From NCBI GenBank assembly GCA_002482765.1, contig DLGP01000078.1, positions 1 through 19,382 on the forward strand: 19,382 bases of DNA, given 5' to 3'. The translations under genes were made by a program, and so were the position numbers. The notes below the pieces were generated by a model that saw only the letters and a program-made list of their open reading frames with translations, did not search any database and had not been told where the DNA came from. This DNA is from Alphaproteobacteria bacterium UBA7691 (GTDB lineage: Bacteria > Pseudomonadota > Alphaproteobacteria > Ferrovibrionales > Ferrovibrionaceae). Below, piece after piece: positions 1 through 7,280 of the stretch (the first letter of the stretch is position 1; every line of letters begins with the position of its first letter).

Positions 1-22
1 GGATCAAGTCCGCGCATGACGA
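1..22. repeat. Edge of an alphaproteobacterial dispersed palindromic repeat
   Basis: The window opens with GGATCAAGTCCGCGCATGAC. I recognise this as one half of a palindromic intergenic repeat common in alphaproteobacteria; when it falls in an open frame it is translated as VMRGLD(PRIH). On the minus strand an open frame from base 65 to the edge reads MLRARRSELQLTHYLVMRGLD, which is why I treat that frame as repeat-derived and not as a gene. The matching arm (TGCGCGGATC side) would lie just outside the window, so the full hairpin cannot be shown here. Confidence 0.5.
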
Positions 23-73
23 GATAGTGGGTTAACTGGAGCTCACTCCGCCGCGCCCGCAGCATGGCGGGGT

Positions 74-1792
74 TCAGTCTGCCATGCCCGCGGCATGGCG
101 GCCGGCGATATAGCCGAAGGTCATGGCCGGGCCGAGGGTGATGCCGCCGCCGGGATAATTGCCGCCCATGATGCTGGCCATATCATTGCCGGCGGCATAC
201 AGGCCCGGCACCGGCTGGCCCTGGCCATCCAGCACCTGGGCATTGGCATCGGTCTTGATGCCGGCAAAGCTGCCCAGATCGCCGATCACCACACGCACGG
301 CATACAGCGCGCCGCGTGAAACCGGCGCGATGCAGGGATTGGGCGTCACGCTCGGATCGCCCAGATAGCGGTTATAGGCCGTGCTGCCCTTGCCGAAGGC
401 GGGGTCTTCGCCCTTGGCGGCATGTTTGTTGTAGTCAGCCAGGGTGGCGGCAAAATTATCCGCATCGAAGCCGCAGGCGGCGGCCAGTTCGGCCGGGGTT
501 TTGCCGCGCTTGAGATAGCCATTCGCCAGTTGATGCGCCAGCGGCACCGGGAAGGGCTTCACATGGCCCAGGCCATAGCGCCGCAAGGTGACATGATCGG
601 CGATCAGCCAGGCTTCAACTTCGCCTTCCGGGCCACGCGGCAGATCCTTGCTGGCTTTCACCAAAGCCTGGCAGAAATCGTGATAGGAATTGCCTTCATT
701 GACAAAGCGCTTGCCATCGCGTGCCACGGCGATCACGCCCGGTTTGCCGCGATCGATGAAATGCGGGAAGGTGCCAAAGCTGCCGTCGCCATTCGGCACC
801 CGCGAGATCGGCACCCAGGCGGCGGCATTGGGCAATTCGTCGGCGGTCTGCGCGCCCAAGGGCCGCGCCAGCTTGATGCCGTCGCCGGTATTGCCGGGCG
901 GCGTGGGTGTGTAATGCTCGCGGCCGGTTGGGGCATGCGGATAAAGCTGCCGGCGCCGTTCGGCATCATGCGGGAAACCGCCGGTGGCCAGCACCACGCC
1001 CTTGCTGGCCAGCACCGTCACATCGCCGTCCTTGGTGGCGATCACCGCGCCGGTGACCCGGCCGGCTTCGCTTAACAACTGCTTCGCCGGGGCTTCAAGC
1101 CAAAGCGGAATGCCCAGGTCGGCGGCCGATTTCGCCAGCCGGCCGGCCAGCGCATTGCCATTGGTCAGCCGCATGGCGCGGCCATGGGTGAGCAGGTCGC
1201 GGCCATATTTCACCAGAAGCTTCGCCACATAGGCGGCGGAAACCACCGAGCGTGTCACGTTGAAGAAATGCAGCAATTCCTTGCCCGAGCCGATCATCAT
1301 GCCGACAAAGGTGATCTCCTTCAGCGGCGGCCGCAAAGTCTTGATCTGCGCGCCCAGTTCGCGCCCATCCATCGGCTCGGCACAGATCGAGCGCCCGCCC
1401 GCAATGGCGCCCGGCGCATTCGGGTGGTAATCGGAGAATTGCGGCCCGAGTACAAATTTCACCGCGGTTTTGCTCTCGAAAAAATCCACCATCGCCGGGC
1501 CGTTATCCAGGAAGGCATCCACCCGGGCGGCATCAAAATGATTGCCGGCCTCGTGTTGCAGATAGGTGCGGCCGGCCTCGCGGCTATCCTGCATGCCTTC
1601 GCGCTTGGCCAGCGGGTTGTTGGGAATCCACAGCCAGCCGCCGGAACGTGCCGTGGTGCCGCCATAGAGCGCTTCCTTTTCCACCACCAGCACATCCAGG
1701 CCATGCAGCCGGGCGGTAATGGCGGCAGCCATGCCGCCGGCGCCGGAGCCAACCACCAGCAGGTCGCAGGAATGGGTTTTGTTCGCGCTCAT
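74..1792 (-). CDS. FAD-dependent dehydrogenase, 3-ketosteroid Delta1-dehydrogenase-like
   Basis: This 572-residue flavoprotein belongs to the FAD_binding_2 (fumarate reductase/KstD) superfamily. The dinucleotide-binding motif GSGAGG lies at residues 15-20, followed by a typical VVEKE strand. Near the C terminus NYPGGG places a tyrosine at 546 and a glycine at 550, the Tyr-x3-Gly spacing of the catalytic pair in 3-ketosteroid Delta1-dehydrogenases, and the GPAMTFGYIAG FAD-binding tail follows. Length matches KstD-type enzymes. The start is the ATG at 1792, preceded by GAGG eight bases upstream; the open frame extends further but only into the preceding gene. It lies 31 bases downstream of an SDR gene on the same strand, so the two are probably co-transcribed. 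The family suggests flavin-linked introduction of a C=C bond next to a ketone, or reduction of an enoate. A steroid substrate is not established; the true substrate may be a smaller cyclic ketone. Confidence 0.85.
   Translation of the reverse strand: MSANKTHSCDLLVVGSGAGGMAAAITARLHGLDVLVVEKEALYGGTTARSGGWLWIPNNPLAKREGMQDSREAGRTYLQHEAGNHFDAARVDAFLDNGPAMVDFFESKTAVKFVLGPQFSDYHPNAPGAIAGGRSICAEPMDGRELGAQIKTLRPPLKEITFVGMMIGSGKELLHFFNVTRSVVSAAYVAKLLVKYGRDLLTHGRAMRLTNGNALAGRLAKSAADLGIPLWLEAPAKQLLSEAGRVTGAVIATKDGDVTVLASKGVVLATGGFPHDAERRRQLYPHAPTGREHYTPTPPGNTGDGIKLARPLGAQTADELPNAAAWVPISRVPNGDGSFGTFPHFIDRGKPGVIAVARDGKRFVNEGNSYHDFCQALVKASKDLPRGPEGEVEAWLIADHVTLRRYGLGHVKPFPVPLAHQLANGYLKRGKTPAELAAACGFDADNFAATLADYNKHAAKGEDPAFGKGSTAYNRYLGDPSVTPNPCIAPVSRGALYAVRVVIGDLGSFAGIKTDANAQVLDGQGQPVPGLYAAGNDMASIMGGNYPGGGITLGPAMTFGYIAGRHAAGMAD
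81..99 (-). other. Perfect stem-loop at the 3' end of the FAD dehydrogenase gene
   Basis: GCCATGCC (81-88) and GGCATGGC (92-99) form an 8-bp perfect stem with a CGC loop, inside the last codons just before the stop at 74-76. There is no T-run after it in the reading direction, so it is not a classical intrinsic terminator. It could stabilise the mRNA 3' end or be chance in GC-rich coding sequence. Confidence 0.3.
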
Positions 1793-1823
1793 CTTGGGCC
1801 TCGTCTGCAATACGGAAAGGAAA

Positions 1824-2609
1824 TCAGGCGGCGAGATAACCGCCATCCACCGGCAGCATCGTGCCGGTGACATAGCTGGATAGGCGGGAAACCAGGAACA
1901 GCACCGGGCCAACCAGTTCATCAGGCTGGCCCACACGGCCCATCGGCGTGTGCTGCATGAAGCGGCTGATGGCTGCTTCGTCGCTGCGGGTTGCTTCGGT
2001 CATCGGTGTGGCGATAACGCCCGGCGCGATGGCGTTGACCCGGATGCCATCGGCCGCCAGTTCAATCGCCAGCGCCTTGGTGAATTGCCGGATGGCGCCC
2101 TTGGAGGCGCTATAGGCGCTGTTACGCGGCGCCGAGACAAAAGACATGATCGAGCCGAGATTGACCACGCGGCCGCGTGTCTGGCGCAAGTGTGGCAGGG
2201 CGGCGCGCAGCATGTTTTTGCTGCCGGTCAGGTTGATACGCAAAGTGTCGTCCCAATCGGCATCGTAGCTGGGCGCATCCAGTGTCACGCGGCGGATGAT
2301 GCCGGCATTATTCACCAGGATCGCAGCCGGCCCAAGCGCCGCCGCACTGGCGGCCACAAAGGCGGCGCATTGCGCGGTGTCGCTCACATCCAGGCCGGCG
2401 GCAAAAGCCTGGCCGCCTTGGACCCGGATTTCAGCCGCCACCGCAGCGGCGCCGGCCGCATTCACATCGCCCAAGGCCACCGCTGCACCTGCGGCAGCCA
2501 GGCCCAGCGCGATGGCGCGGCCATTGCCCTGCGCGGCGCCGGTGATGATCGCCACATCGCCTTTCAGCAAGTCAGCGCCGGCCAGCAGGCCGGAGGTTGT
2601 TTCGTTCAT
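1824..2609 (-). CDS. Short-chain dehydrogenase/reductase (classical SDR)
   Basis: This is a 261-residue classical SDR, an NAD(P)-dependent alcohol/ketone oxidoreductase. The cofactor motif TGAAQGNG is at residues 23-30, NNAG at 100-103, and the catalytic residues appear as N126, S153, Y166 and K170 (YSASK). The C terminus has the usual TGTMLPVDGG motif. An acidic residue (D48) ends the second beta strand, which favours NAD over NADP. The ATG at 2609 is preceded by a purine-rich GGGCGGGAA. It is the first gene of a minus-strand pair with the KstD-like flavoprotein and is divergent from the TRAP transporter operon, so it probably oxidises an imported hydroxylated compound. The substrate cannot be inferred. 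Confidence 0.93.
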   Translation of the reverse strand: MNETTSGLLAGADLLKGDVAIITGAAQGNGRAIALGLAAAGAAVALGDVNAAGAAAVAAEIRVQGGQAFAAGLDVSDTAQCAAFVAASAAALGPAAILVNNAGIIRRVTLDAPSYDADWDDTLRINLTGSKNMLRAALPHLRQTRGRVVNLGSIMSFVSAPRNSAYSASKGAIRQFTKALAIELAADGIRVNAIAPGVIATPMTEATRSDEAAISRFMQHTPMGRVGQPDELVGPVLFLVSRLSSYVTGTMLPVDGGYLAA

Positions 2610-2634
2610 TGCTGTTCCCGCCCTTGTGTTATGT

Positions 2635-2657
2635 CGAACTCACATTAGGTGAATTCG
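2635..2657. promoter_or_regulatory. Operator-like dyad in the SDR/TRAP divergent region
   Basis: CGAACTCAC (2635-2643) and GTGAATTCG (2649-2657) are inverted repeats matching at 8 of 9 positions, separated by ATTAG. The dyad sits just upstream of the predicted dctP promoter and within the leader or promoter region of the SDR gene, a typical place for a regulator that controls both transcripts. No regulator gene adjoins this locus inside the window, so its protein is unknown. Confidence 0.45.
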
Positions 2658-2661
2658 TGTA

Positions 2662-2690
2662 TTGCGAACCGTTTCGTTATTACATATATT
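2662..2690 (+). promoter_or_regulatory. Predicted sigma-70 promoter of the TRAP operon with embedded dyad
   Basis: TTGCGA (2662-2667) and TATATT (2685-2690) are separated by exactly 17 bases, matching the -35 and -10 consensus at 4/6 and 5/6. Transcription would begin near 2697, giving a leader of about 68 bases before dctP. A second dyad, CGAA-CCGT-TTCG at 2665-2676, overlaps the -35 and the spacer; it shares the CGAA/TTCG ends of the dyad at 2635-2657. This arrangement is what a repressor site would look like. Confidence 0.5.
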
Positions 2691-2764
2691 AGCCGCAGCC
2701 CAGATTGCAAATGGTCTTTTCAAAGTCCATTGCGGCGCGGGTGGGAAACCTTTGGGAGGAAACC

Positions 2765-3820
2765 ATGCGGAAGCATATTCTCGCTGCGGCCACGGCCGCG
2801 GTGTTCGGCGCGTTGAGCACGTTGGCGCCTGCCGCCACGGCGCAGACCAAGTCCATCGATTTGCAGAGTGTGTTTGGCCTGCAAACCCCGTCTATCGGCC
2901 AAAGCCCGGTCAAATGGGCCGAGCGCGTGGCGCTGATGACCAACGATCAGATCAAGATCAAGGTGCATGGTGCCGGCGAATTTGTGCCGCCGTTTGAAGT
3001 GTTCGGCGCGGTCAGCAACGGCTCGATCGCCATGGGTTTTGACTGGGTCGGCTATTGGGCCGGCAAGATTCCGGTCGCCAACCTGGTCGGCTCGATGCCG
3101 TTTGGCCCCAACCCGGAATTGTTCCTGGGCTGGATGTTCCAGGGCGGCGGTCTGGAGATCATCCAGAAGGCCTATGATCCGCATAATGTGAAGGTGATCC
3201 CCTGCCATCTCGTGGTGCCGGAAGCCGGTGGCTGGTTCAACAAGGAAATCAAGTCGGTCGCCGATATCAAGGGCCTCAACATGCGTATCGCCGGCCTGGG
3301 TGCCAAGGCGATGGCCAAGCTGGGCGCCAATGTGCAGTTGGTGCCGGCGGGCGAAATCTTCGTCTCGCTGGAGCGTGGCCGTATCGAGGCGGCGGAATTC
3401 TCCGCGCCGCAGCTTGATCTCGGCCTCGGTTTGCAGAAGATCGCCAAGCATTACTACTTCCCGGGTTGGCACCAGCCGGCAAGCTGGGACACGATCATCA
3501 TCAACATGAATGTGTGGAAGGGTTTCACCCCGAAGCAGCAGCAGATCATGGTGGAAGCCTGCAACGCCAACATCACCTTCAATCTGTATGACCAGATCAA
3601 CGCCCAGATTGACGCCATCGAGAAGATCGAGGCGGCGGGCGTGAAGGTGCAGCGTTTCCCCGACGAAGTGCTGGCCGCCTTGCAGAAGGCTTCCACCGAA
3701 GTGATGGAAGAGGAAGCCGCCAAGGACGCGCTGTTCAAGGAAGCTTATGCCTCGCTGACCGCCTACACCAAGCGGGTCGGCCGCTGGGGTGATCTCCAGT
3801 TGCTGCCGCGTAACAAGTAA
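2765..3820 (+). CDS. dctP: TRAP transporter periplasmic substrate-binding protein (DctP family)
   Basis: This 351-residue protein is the extracytoplasmic solute receptor of a TRAP transporter. It starts with a Sec-type signal peptide (MRKHIL, hydrophobic AAATAAVFGALSTLA, likely cleavage after ATAQ at about residue 27). The DctP signature region is present: VADIKGLNMRIAG carries R174, the position of the arginine that grips the ligand carboxylate in this family. LERGRIEAAEF follows with E211, near where TakP-type receptors coordinate ligand and cation. The usual tryptophan and YDD after that glutamate are absent (FSAPQLD here), so ligand preference may differ from the 2-oxo acid binders. The ATG at 2765 has an ideal GGGAGGAAACC upstream; an in-frame ATG at 2705 lacks one. 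It is the first gene of a P-Q-M transporter set. Confidence 0.93.
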   Translation: MRKHILAAATAAVFGALSTLAPAATAQTKSIDLQSVFGLQTPSIGQSPVKWAERVALMTNDQIKIKVHGAGEFVPPFEVFGAVSNGSIAMGFDWVGYWAGKIPVANLVGSMPFGPNPELFLGWMFQGGGLEIIQKAYDPHNVKVIPCHLVVPEAGGWFNKEIKSVADIKGLNMRIAGLGAKAMAKLGANVQLVPAGEIFVSLERGRIEAAEFSAPQLDLGLGLQKIAKHYYFPGWHQPASWDTIIINMNVWKGFTPKQQQIMVEACNANITFNLYDQINAQIDAIEKIEAAGVKVQRFPDEVLAALQKASTEVMEEEAAKDALFKEAYASLTAYTKRVGRWGDLQLLPRNK

Positions 3821-3828
3821 ACTGCTTG

Positions 3829-3861
3829 CCGCCGGTGCCGGGTCAACCCTGGCGCCGGCGG
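3829..3861 (+). terminator. Strong intergenic hairpin between dctP and dctQ (attenuator or mRNA stabiliser)
   Basis: Right after the dctP stop, CCGCCGGTGCCGGG (3829-3842) pairs with CCCTGGCGCCGGCGG (3847-3861) around a TCAA loop. The stem is about 14 bp with one G-U pair and one bulged A. It is followed by GATTTCCTG, not by a real T-run, so full termination is unlikely. In TRAP operons the binding protein is needed in excess over the membrane subunits; this hairpin is well placed to protect the dctP message or cause partial termination. Confidence 0.55.
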
Positions 3862-3915
3862 ATTTCCTGATCCGATTATGCCTAGCCCGATATAGGCCGG
3901 CGCCGGGAGGCCCGC

Positions 3916-4473
3916 ATGATCCAGTTGCTACGCTCCATCGAAGCCGCCTGCGCCTGGTTTGGCCGCGCCGTTGGCTGGTTCAATCTGGCGCTGATCTTCG
4001 CCGTCTGCATCGCCGTGGTGATGGTGCAGTTGCGCATGAATGTGCTGGTGGAATGGCCGGTCACGCTGCCCTTGCTTGGGCCCCGCATGACCATGAATGG
4101 CATGATCGACCTGCAATGGCATCTGTTTGCCGCCATCACCATGCTGGGCGGCGTCTATGCGCTGCACACCGATAGCCATGTCTGCGTTGATTTCCTCGCC
4201 GCACGTTTTTCACCGCGCACCAAATTATGGGTGCGGCTATTTGGCGATGCGGTGCTGCTCACCCCGTTCTGCGCCATCATGACCTTCTATGCCTGGCGTT
4301 TCACGATGTCGGCCTTCACCAGCAATGAAGGCTCCAGCTATGGCGGCCTGATGGATACCTGGATCATAAAAGGCGTGATGCCGCTCGGTTTCGGCCTGCT
4401 GACGATATTTGGTGTGGCGCGCAGCCTGCGGGCGATTGTTGAACTGGCCCAGGGCCGCCAGGCGGAGGCGTAA
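3916..4473 (+). CDS. dctQ: TRAP transporter small membrane subunit (DctQ family)
   Basis: The 185-residue hydrophobic protein has four predicted transmembrane segments, about residues 22-44, 65-82, 103-127 and 151-170, the DctQ layout. The conserved region between TM3 and TM4, SNEGSSYGGLMDTWIIKGVMPLG, is the family hallmark (small residues, an aromatic, then W and a charged residue before TM4). The ATG at 3916 follows GGGAGG at spacing 5. It overlaps nothing and is followed by dctM after only three bases. It pairs with the large subunit in the inner membrane to form the transport complex fed by the DctP receptor. Confidence 0.93.
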   Translation: MIQLLRSIEAACAWFGRAVGWFNLALIFAVCIAVVMVQLRMNVLVEWPVTLPLLGPRMTMNGMIDLQWHLFAAITMLGGVYALHTDSHVCVDFLAARFSPRTKLWVRLFGDAVLLTPFCAIMTFYAWRFTMSAFTSNEGSSYGGLMDTWIIKGVMPLGFGLLTIFGVARSLRAIVELAQGRQAEA

Positions 4474-4476
4474 GTG

Positions 4477-5823
4477 ATGGAATATTTCTGGCCCCTATTG
4501 ATGGTTGTTGCCCTGCTGGGCGGCATCTTCGTTGGTTATCCGGTTGCCTTTGTGCTGGCCGGCATCGGCGTGATCTTCACCTTCCTGGCCGATGTGCCGA
4601 TCCTGTTCCTGTCCACCGGCGTGTCGCGCACCTTTTCCGGCATCCTCAGCAACTGGCTGCTGATCGCGGTGCCGCTCTTTGTGTTCATGGGCCTGATGCT
4701 GGAAAAATCCGGCGTGGCGCAGCGTCTGCTGCGCTCGTTGGCCGGTATCCTTGGCCCGGTGCCGGGCGGCTATGCCTTTGCCGTGGCGGTGATCGGCATT
4801 GTGATGGCGGCCTCCACCGGCATCATCGGCGCCAGCGTGGTGCTGATGGGCATGCTGGCTTTGCCGGCGATGCAGGAAAGCCGCTACGATCCGCAGCTTT
4901 CCACCGGCGTGATTGCCGCCACCGGCACACTCGGCATCCTGATCCCGCCCAGCATCATGCTGGTGGTGCTCGGCGACACCATGCGCATTTCCGTGGGCGA
5001 TCTGTTTGCCGGCGCGCTGATCCCCGGCCTGATGCTGGGCGGCCTTTACATCGTCTATCTGGTTTTTGTCGCCATCTTCCAGCCGCAGCGTATGCCGCCG
5101 CTGCCGCGTTCGGCGCGGGTCAGCATGCGCGAGGCAGCCTGGAATCTGGCGCGTGACCTGCTGGCGCCGATGCTGCTGATCCTGCTGGTGCTGGGTTCGA
5201 TCATCGCCGGCATCGCTACGCCCACCGAGGCGGCGGCGCTGGGTGCGCTCGGCGCGCTGGTGCTGGCGCTGCTGTCGCGGGAGCTCAGCTTCAAGCAGTT
5301 CCTCGGCGTGCTGAATGAAACCACCAAAACCACGGCGATGATCATGTTTGTGATGATCGGCGCCACGGTGTTCAGTGTCATTTTCCGCAAGCTTGGCGGC
5401 GATACCATGATCGCCGATGCGCTCGGCATCGACGAGGCCGGGGTCAATCCCTATTGGGTGATGTTCATCATCATGGCCTTCATCTTTGTGCTGGGCATGT
5501 TCCTGGACTGGGTGGAGATCACCTTCATCGTCATGCCGATTGTGGCGCCGATCATTGCCGGCCTGGATTTTGGCCTGCCCAAGGAACAGGTGCTGCTATG
5601 GTTCGCCATCCTGTTCGCGGTCAACCTGCAAACCTCGTTCCTGACGCCGCCTTTCGGTTATGCGCTGTTTTACATCCGGGGCATCGCGCCGCCGGAAATC
5701 AGCATCAACATGATCTACAAGGGCATCATCCCGTTTGTGCTGATCCAGCTTGTGGCGCTGGTGCTGTGCATCTTCTTCCCCGAACTGGTGCTCTGGCTGC
5801 CGGAAAACCTGCTCGGTAAATAA
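4477..5823 (+). CDS. dctM: TRAP transporter large permease subunit (DctM family)
   Basis: This 448-residue integral membrane protein is the ion-coupled channel subunit of the TRAP transporter, with roughly 11-12 hydrophobic segments. Family motifs visible include the early glycine-rich GGIFVGYPVAFVLAGIG, IMAASTGIIGASVVLMG, the TLGILIPPSIMLVVLGD segment, a TPTEAAALG loop and the late NLQTSFLTPPFGYALFYIRG. I place the start at ATG 4477 because GGAGG at 4464-4468 lies eight bases before it; an adjacent in-frame GTG at 4474 is the alternative and would add one residue. It is translationally close-coupled to dctQ. TRAP transporters use a sodium or proton gradient to import carboxylates and related compounds. 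Confidence 0.95.
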   Translation: MEYFWPLLMVVALLGGIFVGYPVAFVLAGIGVIFTFLADVPILFLSTGVSRTFSGILSNWLLIAVPLFVFMGLMLEKSGVAQRLLRSLAGILGPVPGGYAFAVAVIGIVMAASTGIIGASVVLMGMLALPAMQESRYDPQLSTGVIAATGTLGILIPPSIMLVVLGDTMRISVGDLFAGALIPGLMLGGLYIVYLVFVAIFQPQRMPPLPRSARVSMREAAWNLARDLLAPMLLILLVLGSIIAGIATPTEAAALGALGALVLALLSRELSFKQFLGVLNETTKTTAMIMFVMIGATVFSVIFRKLGGDTMIADALGIDEAGVNPYWVMFIIMAFIFVLGMFLDWVEITFIVMPIVAPIIAGLDFGLPKEQVLLWFAILFAVNLQTSFLTPPFGYALFYIRGIAPPEISINMIYKGIIPFVLIQLVALVLCIFFPELVLWLPENLLGK

Positions 5824-5860
5824 CCCGTCCCGTTACACCCCATCCTCAAGGAGACCAGCC

Positions 5861-6811
5861 ATGGCCAAGGGCTTCGCTTCCACCAACGACACCGAAGACA
5901 AGGTTGTGTCCTTCACCCAGATGGGCGAGGGGCTGTATGCCTTCACCGCCCAGGGTGATCCGAATACCGGCGTGATCATTGGCGATGATGGCGTGATGGT
6001 GATCGACACGCAGGCGACGCCGAAGATGGCCGGCAGCGTGATCGAGCATATCCGCCGTGTCACCGACAAGCCGATCAAGTATGTGGTGCTGTCGCATTAC
6101 CATGCCGTGCGCGTGCTGGGCGCCCAGGCCTATGGCGCCGAGCAGGTGATTGCGTCCGATGCCACCCGCAGCCTGATCGTCGAGCGCGGCAAGGAAGACT
6201 GGGATTCGGAATTCGGCCGCTTCCCGCGCCTGTTCCGCGCCGCCGAAAGCATCCCCGGCCTGACCTGGCCCAGCATGACCTTTCCGCGCAAGATGAGCGT
6301 GTATCTCGGCAAGCGCCGGGTTGACCTGATGCATCTCGGCCGCGGCCACACCGCCGGCGATATTGTTGCCTGGGTGCCGGATGCCGGCGTGATGTTCTCG
6401 GGCGATCTGGTGGAATACCATTCCGCCTGCTATTGCGGCGATGCGCATTTCAAGGATTGGCCGAAGACCCTGGATGCAATCGGCGAATTCAACGCCCGCG
6501 CCATCGTGCCCGGCCGTGGTGACGCCCTGGTGCATGCCGATCAGGTGCGCGACGGCCTGGCCCTGACCCGCGATTTCCTCACCACGCTGTATGGTTCGGT
6601 ATCGGAAAGCGCCGCCAAGGGTCTCAGCCTGAAGGATGCCTTTGATCGCGCCAACGCCGCCATGGCGCCGCGCTTTGGCAATTTCGCCATCTTCGACCAT
6701 TGCCAGCCGTTCAACGTCGCCCGTGCCTATGACGAGGCCAGCGGCCTGGATCATCCGCGTATCTGGACCGCCGAGCGCGATCTCGACATGTGGTCGAAGC
6801 TGCAAGGCTAA
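5861..6811 (+). CDS. Metallo-beta-lactamase-fold protein with a degenerate metal site
   Basis: This 316-residue protein has the MBL fold: the first beta strands with GVIIGDDGVMVIDTQ, then the metal-binding loop LSHYHAVR, GHTAGD (H163) and FSGDLVE (D182). The canonical HxHxDH motif reads H79-Y-H81-A-V83-R84, so the Asp and His of metal site 2 are replaced by Val and Arg. The late His expected in PGHG is Arg219 (VPGRGD). Site-1 ligands H79, H81 and H163 remain. It could bind one zinc or have lost hydrolase activity. The ATG at 5861 has AAGGAGA seven bases upstream. It lies 37 bases after dctM on the same strand and is probably part of the TRAP operon, which suggests a role in the same pathway, for instance a ring-opening or thioester/lactone hydrolase descendant. 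Confidence 0.85.
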   Translation: MAKGFASTNDTEDKVVSFTQMGEGLYAFTAQGDPNTGVIIGDDGVMVIDTQATPKMAGSVIEHIRRVTDKPIKYVVLSHYHAVRVLGAQAYGAEQVIASDATRSLIVERGKEDWDSEFGRFPRLFRAAESIPGLTWPSMTFPRKMSVYLGKRRVDLMHLGRGHTAGDIVAWVPDAGVMFSGDLVEYHSACYCGDAHFKDWPKTLDAIGEFNARAIVPGRGDALVHADQVRDGLALTRDFLTTLYGSVSESAAKGLSLKDAFDRANAAMAPRFGNFAIFDHCQPFNVARAYDEASGLDHPRIWTAERDLDMWSKLQG

Positions 6812-6856
6812 GAATTTCGCTGACAGGGCGCCGGGATCGTGGCAGATAGTGCGGCC

Positions 6857-7279
6857 ATGATCCCGGTAACCCGCTCCATCTCCCTGCAAGACGACGAGAT
6901 TCAGTTGAGCTTCATCCGCGCTTCCGGGCCGGGTGGGCAGAATGTCAACAAAGTCTCCACCGCCGTGCAACTGCGCTTCGACGTGGCAGGCTCGCCCTCG
7001 CTGCCGGAAGAAGTGCGCCTGCGGCTGAAGGCGCTGGCCGGCCAGCGCCTGACCAATGATGGCGTGCTGGTGATCACCGCCCAGGCTTATCGCAGTCAGG
7101 AGCGTAACAAGGCCGAGGCCATCGAGCGGCTGTGTGATCTGATCCGCGAAGCCAGCCACAAGCCCAAGCCGCGCCGCGCCACCAAGCCCACCAAGGGTTC
7201 GCAGCAGCGCCGCATGGACAGCAAGGTCAAGCGCGGCAGCGTCAAATCGCTGCGCCAGGGCAAACCCAGCTTCGACTAA
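6857..7279 (+). CDS. arfB: Alternative ribosome-rescue factor ArfB (peptidyl-tRNA hydrolase, YaeJ)
   Basis: The 140-residue protein matches ArfB in length and layout. It has a release-factor-like domain with the catalytic motif SGPGGQNVNK (GGQ at 26-28), then a flexible, strongly basic C-terminal tail rich in K, R and Q that in this family enters the mRNA channel of a stalled ribosome. It releases the nascent chain from non-stop complexes independently of tmRNA. I chose ATG 6857 because MIPVTRSISL aligns with the start of known ArfB proteins and gives exactly 140 residues; a GTG at 6839 would add six residues. Neither start has a strong ribosome-binding site. It converges with kdpE, with a single base between the two stop codons. 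Confidence 0.93.
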   Translation: MIPVTRSISLQDDEIQLSFIRASGPGGQNVNKVSTAVQLRFDVAGSPSLPEEVRLRLKALAGQRLTNDGVLVITAQAYRSQERNKAEAIERLCDLIREASHKPKPRRATKPTKGSQQRRMDSKVKRGSVKSLRQGKPSFD

Positions 7280-7280
7280 T

